From assembly GCA_963082975.1 (NCBI GenBank), contig OY720350.1, positions 22,973,875 through 23,037,874 on the forward strand: 64,000 nt of DNA, given 5' to 3'. This document shows positions 12,701 to 23,614 of this stretch, piece by piece. The stretch comes from Labia minor (Eukaryota > Arthropoda > Insecta > Dermaptera > Spongiphoridae). Each line of letters opens with the position of its first letter. Positions within the stretch are counted from its first letter, which is position 1. Made by a program: the position numbers and the translations under genes. The notes beneath the pieces are model-generated. The model did not search any database and had not been told where the DNA came from. It saw only the letters and a program-made list of their open reading frames with translations.

Positions 12701-15700
12701 GAGATTAGCTGAACCAATAGAAAATATCTTGAAAAATGAAGATGGAGAAGCAAGGAGGAAAAACCGAATTTGGCAACTTCTACAAAAGTTAAGAAATATA
12801 ACTAAGCCAGAAGAAAATTTATATTATAAAAAAATGGAAAAATCGTCGAGAAATTCAACCAAGTGAGTTCAACAAATTAATGAGTATGAAATAATATTAG
12901 ATTAGGGTGAACATACATCTCAAATTTTCCGAAATATTCCCGGATTAGAGACTTACCCACATCCCGAATTAGAAAATCTATTATTAATACAAATATGAAG
13001 TTTTTAGACAACAAATCATAGAAATTTATTTAATATATTAATATTTAATATATTAAATTTGTCTTATTGTGACTTTTCTCCCTAAAGAGAAAATCTTGTT
13101 TGTATGGGGGTAGTAATTGTATTATAAGTTAATTTTCTCAAATCAAATGAAGACCTTTGGAGATAAACCAAATTAGTCTTAATAACAAAATTTTCACAAT
13201 ATGTAAAGGTTTAGCAATTCAATTAGTTTTTCTCTGAAACTTACTTATATCATTGCCCATTCATTTTATAAACACCAAATTAGCTTTTAATACTTTGGAA
13301 AGTTGTACACATTAGGATATAATAAATAAAACTAGGACTTATATAAATTAAAAAGAGGACTAAGTTTTCCCCCTAGGATCTTCAAAAACAATAACAATTT
13401 TTCCCAAAAATTTCATATATAATTAAGGAAAGAAGTACACTAAATCTATCTATTTCTGTGGCTATACGGAACTCGAAAGTTCTTGGTTGCAGCAACCACA
13501 CCCCTCCAAGTATCCCTATCATCTCCCATCTCTCTCACGTCCTTTCCCACATTATCCACCCACCGTGTTCTTCGTCTTCCAAGTGGATGTTTCCCTACCA
13601 ATATATTTTTCGCCATTCTATCTTCTCCCATTCTAGCCACTTGTCTTACAGCCTTCTCAATTTTATAATTCTACTATAACTGGAGATGCATAGAGATCAT
13701 GCAATTTCTCGTTATGCGGTTTCCGCCATTCCCAGGTGACCTCATCTTTCTTTGCCCCATAAATGCTTCGCAGAATCCTATTCTCAAATACTCTAAATCT
13801 ACTCTCATCACCTAAGGTCATAGACCATGCCTCACACCCATATAATACAACCGGTAAAATAATTGATTTTTCCCTAATTTGTCTAATTACATATTCCAGT
13901 ACTGAATTAAATAAAATTAGTGATAATGCGTCTCCTTGTTTTAACCCAATTCGAATTTCGAAAGTTTCTGACAGTTGATTCCCGCATCTTACTCTTCCTT
14001 TACTACCTACAAGACAAATTTATTTATTTATTTATTTCTCAAATGTATTTCGGCATTACATAACAATTTAAAATATTGAAAACATAACAATTCAAATATA
14101 AAGTTCATCAATCAACATCTGTGATGTCATTTTCTTCCTCGGAGCGTATCTTCCCATTCGTTATCTCGATACAATCATCCGCCAAAAATTGCTCTTCATA
14201 CACTCCAAGCAAAACCATTAGAGCACCAACACCCAAAAGCCACCACCACCAACAACAACACAGACAACGCCACCACACGCCCACCAAAAAACCAGCACCC
14301 CACAAAACAACCCCACCGACCCAAACCCAACCAAAACCAAAACCCAAACCCCCAGACGGCGGACGAACACGGGACAAAGAGCAAGACAATCCACAAAAAA
14401 TACCAAAACAACACAGCAAACAAACACACCACAACAATAACAACCACCCACCAACCCTGTCTAGTACTATATATAAACAAGACAAATTTGAATCATACGT
14501 AGTAGTTTTTTTGGAATTGCCATGATAAAGTTTTACCAAAAAGTTTTAAATGCAAATAGATAATAATAATCTGCTGGAAATTTATAATTTATTTAGTATG
14601 TATTGATATATTATAGTTAATCCCCAAATCCCTAAAAAGGGAAGAGAAGAATTAAATAAATAAATAGTTTTTATTATTTATATATTTTTGTAAATATTTT
14701 CTTTTCTCAATCACAGATGTTTAAATCCAGTTACTGATAAAATAATAATCAAAATAATAATTATATTTTAGTTTCTAAAAAATTCTATTGTAAATATAAA
14801 TTTTTTATCTAAACTTTTCTTTTATTCAATAAATTTAATTTATATAAGATTATTATTATTATTATTATTATTATAAAAAAATAAAAATATGACTTCTTCA
14901 TTATTTTCAGTTCAGAAAATATAAAAAATATACCAAATGTATATACACAAAACCATCCTAATATGGCTGCATCAAAAGGACCTCTTATACTTTTTAGAAA
15001 TTACCATACGGTATCAAAAATAAAATCGTTGACGCCTGGTCTTATCAATGATTTTTCAGAGAATAAAAATTCAACCAAATTAGAAATTAATTTGATTCAA
15101 AATAATCAATTGCTTTCTAATTGGAAAAACTCATTAGATTATAGAATTAATTACTACGTCCATTTATATAATTATTATTATAATTATATTATGTCAACGT
15201 ATTTGTCGATATTTGAGAAAGAGAAATATTTTCCCCATTCCAAGATTCAATATATGTTTTGTTCAGTAAAATCAAATAAACCGGATGAGGGTAAGATAAA
15301 TAATACACTAGAAGATATACTAAAGCAAGAACGAATGAAATTGAGAGATAAAATGTTAAATAGTTCTTTGGTTAAGATTTCGAATGTCAATAAAATAAAA
15401 ACAGCGGAAGATAATAAAAAATATATAAAAAAAATGATTAATCGAGTATATACACATACACTGAAACCGAAAACTTTGCCACCTATACAACATACTCTCA
15501 GTCAATCTGATAAACCAATTATTAAAGAATTTACTGATATAATTTTTAGTAAAATTAACGGTGAAACACTTCAAGGACGAGCAAATGTAATTTTTTAATT
15601 CAATTTGATAATTCATTTCCATAAAATGTTTGTAAATTTTTTTTTAGAGATTGTTTCAATCAAATTTGAAGGAATATTTTTTTAATTTACTGTCAAAAAT

Positions 15701-16984
15701 ATTCATTGTCTTAGACAAGAATTATACTGATAGATAATAATTTAATTTAAAATTGTATATTCTGATAGACCCCATTTATTTTATTCTTAACCTTTATAAA
15801 ATATGATTTTATGAAATTAAACTTAATATTCTTTTTAAGTATTCAAGTATTATAAAATTTCATATACTGTAGAACCTCGATAACTCAAACCTCGGTAACT
15901 TAAAAACCTCTATAACTTCAAAAAATAATATGTCCCTTCCCAGCAGAGCCCTAAACCTCAATAACTTAAAATACGCAACATCTATAACTTAAATAAGTAA
16001 TCTCTGTATTGGCCCTCAGAAGCTGAAATCTTGAAGAAACAAGAATCAGGAGAAAGTATTCAGACGAAAAATTGCCGAATTGCCTAATTTAGAACAATGT
16101 TTGTTTACGTGGATCAAACAGTGTCGAAACAAAAATATCAGTTTTAGTGGTCCCATACTGAAAGAAAAAGCTGAAGAATTCCCTAAATCGCTGCAAATCA
16201 AAAATTTTAAAGCCAGCAATGGCTGGTTAGAGAATTTTAAGAAACGACATGATTTAGCCTTTAAAAAAATGTTATTAACCTATCCCTAACATAGACCCTT
16301 CATAACTTAAAACCTCTATAACTTAAAATATAACTTAAAATATTTTGTTTCCCTTGGACTTTAACTTATCGAGGTTCGACTGTATATATACAAAAAATAT
16401 TAGAAAAATATATAATCATCTTTGCATAAGGGTAAAGATTGGTTTGTTGTTATTTATATGAGTGTTCATGATGTTTGAGATTATATATATATATATATTA
16501 TTTATTTTTGAAGAAAATGATAGTTTTGTAGCAAAAATTTTGCAATTATATAAATAAAAACTTGTTTTTATTCTTGGGTTGAAACAATGCCTCTGAAAAT
16601 TTTACAACATTTTTTTGATATTTCAGCAATATTCTTAATTTCTACTATATTTGGATTTTGTTTCAGATTGCTAAATTAACAATATCAAGCATCGCTTTAT
16701 TTATACTATATAAAAAAATATATGGTCCAATACGAGAACTAAAGGATAGACAATTAAAAGAGTGTGAACCTCGTGATGAGCCTCCTCAACCTCCTTCTCC
16801 ACCACCTGGTCCACCACCATCTCCAGTTTTATTTTCAAAGATTCCACCAGGAAATTCAAGTCTTTTAACTGATTCAGGCCTTACAAACCAAACTGAATAT
16901 TATGGAATACTTTCGGATTTTCCCAAAGAATGTATTAAGGAAGAAACTTTTAAATTTGAACCTTTAAAAGTTTTTAAAGATTGA
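9773..16984 (+). CDS. Unrecognised Asn/Lys-rich protein, about 839 residues
   Basis: I do not recognise this gene. Six exons join with matching phases and GT-AG borders: 9773-9817, 10086-10625, 10942-11135, 12116-12862, 14911-15586, 16667-16984 (2,520 nt, divisible by three). The start codon is inferred: the ATG at 9773 opens a 15-codon exon (MKKSQNKFPQLFDNS) ending at a perfect GTAAGT donor. The product is basic and rich in Asn, Lys and Ile. It has a Cys-containing patch (KEKCDYFCKRDDW) at the start of exon 3 and a charged, probably helical segment (EEKLNKIIKILERDNN) in exon 4. Near the C-terminus is a short hydrophobic stretch (KLTISSIALFILYKKIYG), perhaps one membrane helix, followed by a polyproline run (PPQPPSPPPGPPPSPV). 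Codon use and AT content match the neighbours. A split into two genes cannot be excluded, but all frames stay open across the joins. Confidence 0.65.
11488..11830 (+). mobile_element. Mariner/Tc-type deletion element with a transposase remnant
   Basis: Lies in the intron 11136-12115. The ends are imperfect inverted repeats of about 38 bp: AAAAAATACAG at the left, and its complement CTGTATTTTTT at the right near 11818. Both arms continue through a shared block reading TTAATAGAAT. Between them, 11637-11740 encodes RPPLLCDLTPLDYFLLGYVK and further residues. This is the C-terminal catalytic block (DLTPLDYFLxGYVKSxVY) of an insect mariner/Tc-like transposase. The element is about 343 bp, so most of the coding sequence has been deleted. 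Confidence 0.7.
13446..13992 (-). mobile_element. LINE reverse-transcriptase C-terminal relic with internal deletion
   Basis: The minus strand reads GLKQGDALS (the RT motif just before the YADD block), jumps directly to LYGCEAWSMTLGDESRFRVF and NRILRSIYGAKKDE, and continues to RRRTRWVDNVGKDVREMGDD and WRGVVAATKNFRV at the 3' end. The YADD-containing segment is missing, so the copy is dead. The same family recurs as one relic in each tandem unit on the right of the window and as a tail at 21240-21371. It looks like an RTE- or CR1-type LINE. It lies in the intron 12863-14910. Confidence 0.75.
14022..14476 (-). mobile_element. Short retroposon with 13-bp target-site duplication
   Basis: A 455-bp insert is flanked by the 13-bp direct repeat ACAAGACAAATTT (14009-14021 and 14477-14489). 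Read on the minus strand it ends in GAGAAATAAATAAATAAAT, an A-rich tail with a poly(A) signal, as expected for target-primed retroposition. The sense strand ends an open frame with ADDCIEITNGKIRSEEEND before a stop near 14108, perhaps the end of a captured or LINE-encoded protein. The stretch 14219-14458 has only about five T on the + strand, very unlike its surroundings. The insert lies immediately beside the LINE relic at 13446-13992. Confidence 0.75.
15867..16382 (+). mobile_element. Tigger/pogo-type deletion element
   Basis: The element has inverted ends CTGTAGAACCTCGATAA and CAGTCGAACCTCGATAA and is flanked by TA on both sides, the Tc1/mariner/pogo target. The interior is studded with copies of 'CTATAACTTAAA', related to the ends. 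Positions 16080-16289 encode a CENP-B-type helix-turn-helix piece (LFTWIKQCRNKNISFSGPIL, then ASNGWLENFKKRH), the N-terminal DNA-binding domain of Tigger transposases. The catalytic DDE domain is gone. It lies in the last intron (15587-16666) of the Asn/Lys-rich gene. Confidence 0.8.
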
Positions 16985-17091
16985 AATTTATCAAATATCA
17001 TTTATGTAATAATTTACTTTTAGAGAAAATAATAATATTCTGAATAAACATGTATTCTTTCAAATATTATTAAAAATTAATATATAAACAC

Positions 17092-17640
17092 TAGCTGCTC
17101 CACACCTAGACGGGGGCTCCGCCCCCTGTACCCCCGAGTGATACATAGTTACCGACCGACGATAGTAAGGGAGGTATTGTTTTCACACCAAATTTCACAT
17201 GTGGAGATTTTTACATATCTCCACGAATCATGCATTTTCTTAACAGGAAAAAGTATTTTTAGCATGATGTCTGTCCGTCCGTCCGTCCGTATAGATGTGT
17301 ACAGCCTGAACGGCTCAACGGATTTAGATGAAATTTGGTATATTTACTTAATGCATCAGTGGGATGAATTGATCAACTTTTGGTGCAAATCCTGAAACCG
17401 GAAGTGGTAGTATTACCGATTGACGATAGAAAGGGAAGGGTTATTTTCGCACCAAATTTCACATGAGGAGATTTTTTACATATCATCACGAATCATTCAC
17501 TTTGCATTGGTTTTATACTCGAGAAAAATCATCTTTATTAGTTTTTTCTTAATTAAAATTATATGACGTCATCCAGCCATTCATGACGTCACAGCCTGGT
17601 CTTGCATATATATATATTATAAATAAAATAAAATTAAAAA
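17092..17640 (+). repeat. ACCGACCGACG repeat family, copy 1 (with CTAGCTGCTC end)
   Basis: Starts CTAGCTGCTCCACACCTAGA, then GGGGGCTCCGCCCCCTG, then ACCGACCGACGATAGTAAGG. A short GTCC microsatellite follows near 17275, then ACAGCCTGAACGGCTCAACG and a double TGACGTCA-like segment near 17566-17592. A second copy (19722), an inverted copy (21240-20620) and truncated copies in each tandem unit share long stretches. The right part of the longer copies ends with AAACCGTCGGTCGGTTCGG, whose complement resembles the start, so this may be a terminal-inverted-repeat element. I cannot assign a superfamily. Confidence 0.6.
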
Positions 17641-17814
17641 TATTTATGTTATATCCATATCTGTTTTTTATTTTTGGTTGAAAGTGTGTATGTAAAAGGT
17701 TTTCATCCATTTTGTATCAATCAGTATAGGTAGATAAGACATTTATTTGTTTTCTTGTAAAATATATTTTTATTTAATCAATAAATTAATTATATATTAT
17801 TACAGCTGACCTGG

Positions 17815-18170
17815 CAAACGTTGTTTTGCCATGTAAATAATTTCTAGAAAATTTCTAGTGGGTATAATAGTTATTCGTGGTATTAATATCTTTTCACATC
17901 GAAACTTGCCATTTAAAAAGGTTGTTTCGATAAAGTTTTTCATAATTTTTTTAATTACTAATCGCTCACCGTTGCACTGTCGTGGCGGGTTCAAATTACG
18001 AATTCAAAAAATTTCTGAAATGTTGGTCTTATCTCTAAATAAATAATTTTTCACTTAACTGAAAATTTTATAATTTTTTCTTTGTAGTTATGGAATTTGC
18101 ATGTCTAGATGAAAATAATAATGTTGTATGTGACATATTTATTTGAAAATAGATTATTACAAAATGCTAT
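17815..18170 (+). repeat. Interspersed repeat beginning GCTGACCTGGCAAACGTTG
   Basis: GCTGACCTGGCAAACGTTGT resembles a repeat start that is widespread in insect genomes. The right half (18003-18170) matches, in reverse, the segment 62645-62790 inside the P-type element. Shared blocks include AAATAAATAATTTTTCACTT, GCATGTCTAGA and ATGTTGTATGTGACATATTT. No coding capacity was seen. Confidence 0.55.
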
Positions 18171-18836
18171 TAACAGTAATGATTGTAATCAAATTTTTTT
18201 TTACATATTTTCTTTGAACACATCATATTAAATTTCTTTCTATTCACTGAAATTTTTTAATTATATATTTTTATATAATTTGTATATTTAGATGAAAAGA
18301 ATAATGTTCTATTTATATGATCTCACAGGCTAACATATCCTTCTTAAGGCCAATTTGCTTTATATGAATGAATGAATGAAAATTCAAATTTTATATATAG
18401 TTTTTTATATATCTTTATTTATGCACAAAAAATTAATTGACATAATTATTAATTCAATAAAATAAAATTTAATAATAAAATTTAATTTAATAAAATATTA
18501 AAATAATAAAAATTAATAAATTTGTAAAAAAAAATATATAATACTTAAAAAAAATTGTGCCTTTGCGAGTTTCGAACTGAGGAAGCAAAGTCATAAGATC
18601 ACGCTTACCCAGGATTGATTCTTCTTTTCGATTGTCTATTTAGGATATATATAGAGGTCAAATTATCGCCAGCAGGGCCTCTATGATCTAGCATTGTAAC
18701 TAAACTATTTTTAGGTAAATACCACCCCCTGGACACACCTTACCAATAACAGAGAAATAAAAATTATACTATACCTATATATATTGGATATTTTCTGTCT
18801 TCTTGTGGATAAAAATCCATTTATAATTGATTAATG
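18171..18836. other. AT-rich intergenic sequence, nothing assignable
   Basis: Mostly A/T low-complexity sequence with (ATGA)n near 18363-18380. A short GC-richer piece at 18555-18605 is discussed under rejected items. No gene, splice pattern or element ends could be supported. Confidence 0.5.
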
Positions 18837-18960
18837 TATTATCAACTCTAAAATATATACTGGTATCTATACGATCCCCCCTACACCTCGCAGAATTTGA
18901 TGAAACTTCGCCAGTTGATTCTTTGATTAATTCAAAGAATATATTTTAGAGTTGATAATA
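18837..18960. mobile_element. Small MITE with 22-bp inverted ends
   Basis: Positions 18837-18858 and 18939-18960 are perfect inverted copies of TATTATCAACTCTAAAATAT plus two bases. The interior is 80 bp and GC-richer (CGATCCCCCCTACACCTCGC). No coding sequence. The family is not identified. Confidence 0.65.
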
Positions 18961-19267
18961 TTTTTTAATTAAGTTATTTTTTTTAATCCTTCCTTCTCTC
19001 AATTAGAGGGACTCGCGCCGGAAATAATCCTTCAAAGTTCAGAGTTGCTAACATTACACAGGACCAAATTCATTTCATTAAAACCCATTCTTTGTAAATA
19101 ATTGAGCCCCTTTTTATAAAAATTAATTCATTTATTTTTCTTTGTTTTGTATTTAATATCCTTACTTAAATACCCCCCCCCCCATTTTATATTAAAATAA
19201 CACTACAATATATAAATATAATATTATGTAAGTTTAAACAGCTTGAATTGATATTGATTAAACCTGA
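18961..19267. other. AT-rich sequence without recognised features
   Basis: Contains an 11-C homopolymer near 19172 and otherwise plain AT-rich sequence. Nothing codes. Confidence 0.4.
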
Positions 19268-19613
19268 AGGGTAGCTCCACGATTATTAGTAGATCATACG
19301 GTTCACCAACTTCTTGTTTGCGATTATAAAATTTGAACCTTTCGAAGACTATATTTTTCTTCGGGTTTACATATAATTTAAACTCACTTACTACTTTTTC
19401 ATATTTTATTTTTTATTCTGTGGTTATTTTAAAATTATTATATATATCAATTCCTTCCTCTCCGATAATATTTAGAAGCATTGCGACTTTAACTCTATCA
19501 TCATTCTCAGACTTCCCTGTCGTCAATATATATATTTCAAATTGTAAAAATTTATTAAAATTTTCATTCACATTGCCCTCAAACTTACATGGGGCTGGAA
19601 TTCTTCCTTCCAT
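19268..19613 (-). mobile_element. Ty3/gypsy-type gag relic
   Basis: The minus strand starts at MEGRIPAPCKFEGNVNENFN and continues FLQFEIYILTTGKS, then VKVAMLLNIIGEEGIDIYNN. Past one in-frame stop it goes on with KYEKVVSEFKLYVNPKKNIV, FERFKFYNRKQEVGEPYD. This is the gag capsid-like block of arthropod gypsy-type LTR retrotransposons (FEGN...NWxxFxxxFE...LLxxIG, then NPKKN.xxERFxFxxR). No protease, RT or LTRs are visible nearby. The stop and isolation make it a relic. Confidence 0.8.
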
Positions 19614-19721
19614 TTCTATTTGTATTTTATTTATGATTTTTTTTGCAATATCACTTGTATCAAAGCTTGGGACGCTATCCCGGTCTAACCTTAAAATTTA
19701 TTTTTTAACACTTTTATCTTT

Positions 19722-20372
19722 TTACCGACCGACGATAGTAAGGGAGGTATTGTTTTCACACCAAATTTCACATGTGGAGATTTTTACATATCTCCACGAA
19801 TCATGCATTTTCTTAACAGAAAAAAGTATTTTTAGCATGATGTCTGTCCGTCTGTCCGTCCGTCCGTCTGTCCGTCCGTCTGTCCGTCCGTATAGATGTG
19901 TACAGCCTGAACGGCTGAACGGATTTTGATGAAATTTGGTATATTTACTTAATGCATCAGTGGGATGAATTGATCAACTTTTGGTGCAAATCCGGAAACC
20001 GGAAGTGGTAGTATTAGCGATCGACGATAAGAAGGGAAGGGTTATTTTCGCACCAAATTTCACATAAGGAGATTTTTTTACATATCACCACGAATGTATT
20101 GGTTTTATCCTCGGGAAAAATCATCTTCATTATGTTTTTCTTAATTTAAAATTATATGACGTCACCCAGCCCTTCATGACGTCACAGCCTCGGGTAACGC
20201 CGGCTACTTCAGCTATATATTATAAATAAAATAAAATTAAAAATATTTATGTTATATCCATATCTGTTTTTTATTACATTAATAGATATATTAAAATTAT
20301 TTGAAATTGTTTCTGTAGCTGGAAATCAATTTATTTCAAACCGTCGGTCGGTTCGGAACTGGCCACAGGTCA
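19722..20372 (+). repeat. ACCGACCGACG repeat family, copy 2 (left arm of a long palindrome)
   Basis: Same family as 17092. It carries an expanded GTCC/GTCT microsatellite (about 19845-19890) and runs to CAAACCGTCGGTCGGTTCGG at about 20338-20357. An inverted copy follows after about 250 bp, so 19722-21240 forms one long inverted repeat. Confidence 0.7.
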
Positions 20373-20620
20373 ACTTATTTAATTAATTTTTTTTTTTTTA
20401 ATTTCGACTGCGCCATGTTTTATTTATGTTATTATTTATTTTAAAGTGTAAAATTAAGATTACAAATGATATTAGATTAATATTTAATAATTATAATAAT
20501 TTAACAACAGTACAACAACGCTTGTCTACAGCCAATCTATTTAATGTCGCGCTCCGCTAGGGGAACCTTTTGTGGGCTATTCAAAAGTTACACAAGTATA
20601 CAACAAAATCGAAATATAAA
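20373..20620. other. Spacer of the long inverted repeat
   Basis: Unique sequence between the two arms, about 250 bp. It is GC-richer at 20515-20580 (TCTACAGCCAATCTATTTAA, then GTCGCGCTCCGCTAGGGG). No open frame of note. Confidence 0.5.
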
Positions 20621-21240
20621 ATAAGTTGACCTGTGGCCAGGTCCGAACCGACCGACGGTTTGAAATAAATTAATTTCCAGCTACAGAAACAATTTCAAAT
20701 AATTTTCATATATCTATTAATGTAATAAAAAACAGATTTGGATACATAAATCATAAATATAAACATTTTTAATTTTATTTTATTTATAATATATATGCAA
20801 GACCAGGCAGTGACGTCATGAATGGCTGGATGACGTCATATAATTTTAAATCAAGAAAAAACTAATAAATATGATTTTTCTCAAGGATAAAACCAAAACA
20901 AAGTGCATGATTCGTGGTGATATATAAAAAAAATCTCCTTTGGTGTGAAAATAACCCTTTCCTTCCTATCGTCGATCGCTAATACTACCACTTCCGGTTT
21001 CCGGAATTGCACCAAAAGTTGATCAATTCATCCCACTGATGCATTAAGTAAATATACCAAATTTCATCAAAATCGGTTGAGCCGTTCAGGCTGTACACAT
21101 CTATACGGGCGGACAGACGGACAGATATCATGCTAAAAATACTTTTTTCTGTTTAGAAAATGCATGATTCGTGGAGATATGTAAAAATCTCCACATGTAA
21201 AATTTGGTGTGAAAACAATACCTCCCTTACTATCGTACGA
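20621..21240 (-). repeat. ACCGACCGACG repeat family, inverted copy (right arm)
   Basis: Reverse-complement copy of 19722-20372. It begins with GTCCGAACCGACCGACGGTT near 20641 and ends with CTCCCTTACTATCGT near 21237. The microsatellite is much shorter here (about 21110-21125). It is followed by a LINE tail and then by an inverted copy of the 17092 terminus. Confidence 0.7.
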
Positions 21241-21440
21241 ACTTCGTTTCACACAACTTGTATAAACGTCTGTGTGGAAGACCAATTGGGAACAGGGTGG
21301 ACAATGTAGGAAGGAACGTGAGAGAGATGGGACAGGTTAGGAGTTAGATGGTTATAGCTCAGAATAGGGACACTCGGGGGGGTACAGGGGGCGGAGCCCC
21401 CGTCTAGATGTGAAGAGCGACGAAGGAGCTCTGAGCAGCT
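21241..21440 (+). mobile_element. LINE 3' tail plus inverted repeat terminus
   Basis: Positions 21290-21371 match the 3' end of the LINE relics elsewhere (GTGGACAATGTAGGAAGGAA, GAGAGAGATGGGACAGG, TATAGCTCAGAATAGGGACA). Positions 21372-21440 are the reverse complement of the 17092 terminus: GGGGCGGAGCCCCCGTCTAG on this strand, ending GAGCAGCTAG. The LINE tail therefore interrupts the inverted copy of the repeat. Confidence 0.6.
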
Positions 21441-22729
21441 AGTTATTATATATACATTGTACTGATATTTTCAATTCGGTCCCTGATTTTGGGTGTTTCT
21501 GTATTTTGTGTTTGGGTTTTTTTTTATTAATGCCAATATCTCTATCCCGTTCTTTTTATGTATTTTAATATTATATAATTTAATAGTTCTAAGAATTTGA
21601 AATGTGATCTCACTTAGAGATATAATTAGTTAATTTATAAAATAAATTATTTAATTAAAATACAACTTTGTAAATAGAATTAGAAAGAGACGGAAGAACT
21701 CCCTGTCTGTGTGTGTTTATGTGATGGTGTGAGTGAATTTATCGGAGTGTTGATTTTGTTTATTGATATTGTTAAAAAGATTATTCTTTATCGAGACACC
21801 AGAGAGAACAGACGTGTTCTATTTTGCTCAATCAACTTTTATAGAATTGGAAAAAAAGTGATCTCAACCCGTGAAGACACAAGACAACCTGGTTCTTTCG
21901 ATCCTCACAAAATCTACTCATCTGGACCTCTTAGAAATCATCACGACATCATATGTCAGCCGCCATTTCCACACCACGACACGGATAAGACTATTTCATT
22001 CCTTTTATTTTATTATAATTTAAGTTCTTGTGTTACTAATTGATATTATTTCTATTACCATTTGTAAAACTAATTAATATGATTTATTGCTTAAAATAAC
22101 AAAGATTCTTACCAGAAAATTTTCTAACGTTATTTTTTTACATTAATAAAATATATAAAAGTTCACATCTAATAATCTAATCACTTTCTTCCATTGTACA
22201 ACTCTTTCTCTATTTCACACTGGAATCCTTGTTATCTGAGTGCTACATCCTTATCTGGACCACAAATTAAAATAACCTCCTTTATTCACAACCGTTGTCG
22301 AATTAGAAGGACGCCATATTTTTTCCCCTCATTTCTCCTTCATTATTTTTTTAAAACCTCATTAGTAATTTAAATCATAATTACTAATTGATTTATATAT
22401 AAAAGATTAATTAATGTATTTATTAATTTATTAAAATCAATATTAATTATAATCTAATTAATTCTAAACTTATTAATTTAATTTAAATTAAATTAAATAT
22501 TAATTAAAATAAAAAAAATTATTTATATTAATTTTTTTTTTAATTGATTCTTTCCCCACCCTTTTTTTTACAAACATCACACCCCTCATTCTTCCCCCTT
22601 CCCCTTTCCCCCTATAACCCAAGAAAAACCTTTACAACATATATACATTTATATAAAATTAATTTAAATTTTCGATGGAAAAAAAAACAAAATATAATTG
22701 ATTAATGATTTTAATTGTTTATAATAATA

Positions 22730-22763
<34 letters not shown>
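21441..22763. other. Unassigned AT-rich sequence
   Basis: A GC-richer patch at 21670-21990 has an open frame (21711-22043, 110 codons) without a recognisable domain, splice context or homologue; I do not call it a gene. The remainder is AT-rich, with a (TA)n microsatellite at about 22733-22761. Confidence 0.4.
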
Positions 22764-22766
<3 letters not shown>

Positions 22767-22845
22767 GGCGGATTATCCGTAAGGCAAACAAGGCACGTGC
22801 CTAGGGGCGCGTAGTTACAAGGGGCGCGCGAGCCCAGAATTTTTA
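22764..22845 (+). mobile_element. hAT-like terminal fragment
   Basis: CAGAGGCGGATTATCCGTAA at 22764 starts with the CAGxGGCGG signature of one hAT group, and the following GGCACGTGCCTAGGGGCGCG is typical of those elements. No matching right end was found, so this is a fragment at the (TA)n array. Confidence 0.5.
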
Positions 22846-23014
22846 AATAAATAAAGAAAATAACATATTAACGATTAAGAACTAAACGACACTATGTCAT
22901 CCATATTGAAATTTGACTCCCGCCTTTTTTTAAAGGATATTATATTAAAACAATATAATACAATATAATAATACAAAAAATATTAATATTTTTTTTAAAT
23001 TTAAAATATTTTAA

Positions 23015-23185
23015 CTCACCCCTCGCGAACGAAACCTGTATTGTATGTCGCATCTCGATGTCTACATGGACATGCTCGACAACGAAGACTTTGCCAATCC
23101 AGGCTGGCGCGGTGTCCTGCCTGAACTCATCAGAAGGGACCGAGGGCACATCTACTCGTTTATGTATTGTAAATTTTGTAAATAA
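23015..23185 (+). pseudogene. Unit A: 3' part of the putative secreted-peptide gene
   Basis: Open from LTPRERN to a stop at 23183-23185, matching codons 34 onward of the unit B gene with an in-frame 24-nt gap. The signal-peptide part is missing; AT-rich unrelated DNA lies upstream. The C-terminal half differs most from the other units: NEDFANPGWRGVLPELIRRD, then RGHIYSFMYCKFCK. The RR pair before DRGHIYSF could be a prohormone cleavage site. Whether this divergent tail is ancestral or derived cannot be decided here. The 3' flank after the stop is shared with all units. Confidence 0.6.
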
Positions 23186-23614
23186 ATTTTTTAAATTAAT
23201 ATTTATATGTATATTGTGTTACGTATTTAAACTTAAATAGCAAATAAAATACACTTATAACATTTAAAAGCAAAACTTTATTCCTGTTGTTTATTTATCG
23301 TGTACTCTATATAAACAGAATGCCATGATCCAACTCCCCTCACTGCAAACCACATAACAATTCCTCCCTTTATCATAATTTTAACAAACAGTTCAATAAG
23401 CGATTAGTAAACAATTTAAACAATTTGCACAATGAATAATACTTAACACTTCTTTGATATCTATTCGAGTGATTTCTTCTCCAGTAAATCCAGTTAAATG
23501 AATAATAGCATCCTTTGCTAAGTTTGGAACACATGTTTTTTGTTTTCCCTTATTCTTTAGAGCATACTTGTCTAAAGTGCGGCACAAAAGCCTTTGAGAT
23601 ATAATTTATATATA

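Noticed and set aside
14108..14539. Long frames on both strands over the A/C-rich block
   Set aside because: They result from lack of T (no stop codons possible on one strand) and give low-complexity peptides.
16080..16289. Stand-alone 69-codon gene with a CENP-B-type domain
   Set aside because: It lies inside the inverted ends of a Tigger/pogo deletion element and lacks start and catalytic domain.
18555..18610. tRNA-like piece (minus strand CAGTTCGAAACTC resembling a T arm)
   Set aside because: No acceptor or T-stem pairing could be made; at most a worn tRNA-derived SINE.
19845..19890. GTCC/GTCT short tandem array considered as a CRISPR or minisatellite
   Set aside because: A 4-bp microsatellite within a transposon-like repeat; no spacers.
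21711..22043. 110-codon + frame in a GC-richer patch
   Set aside because: No domain, splice context or start support; composition shift alone is not enough.
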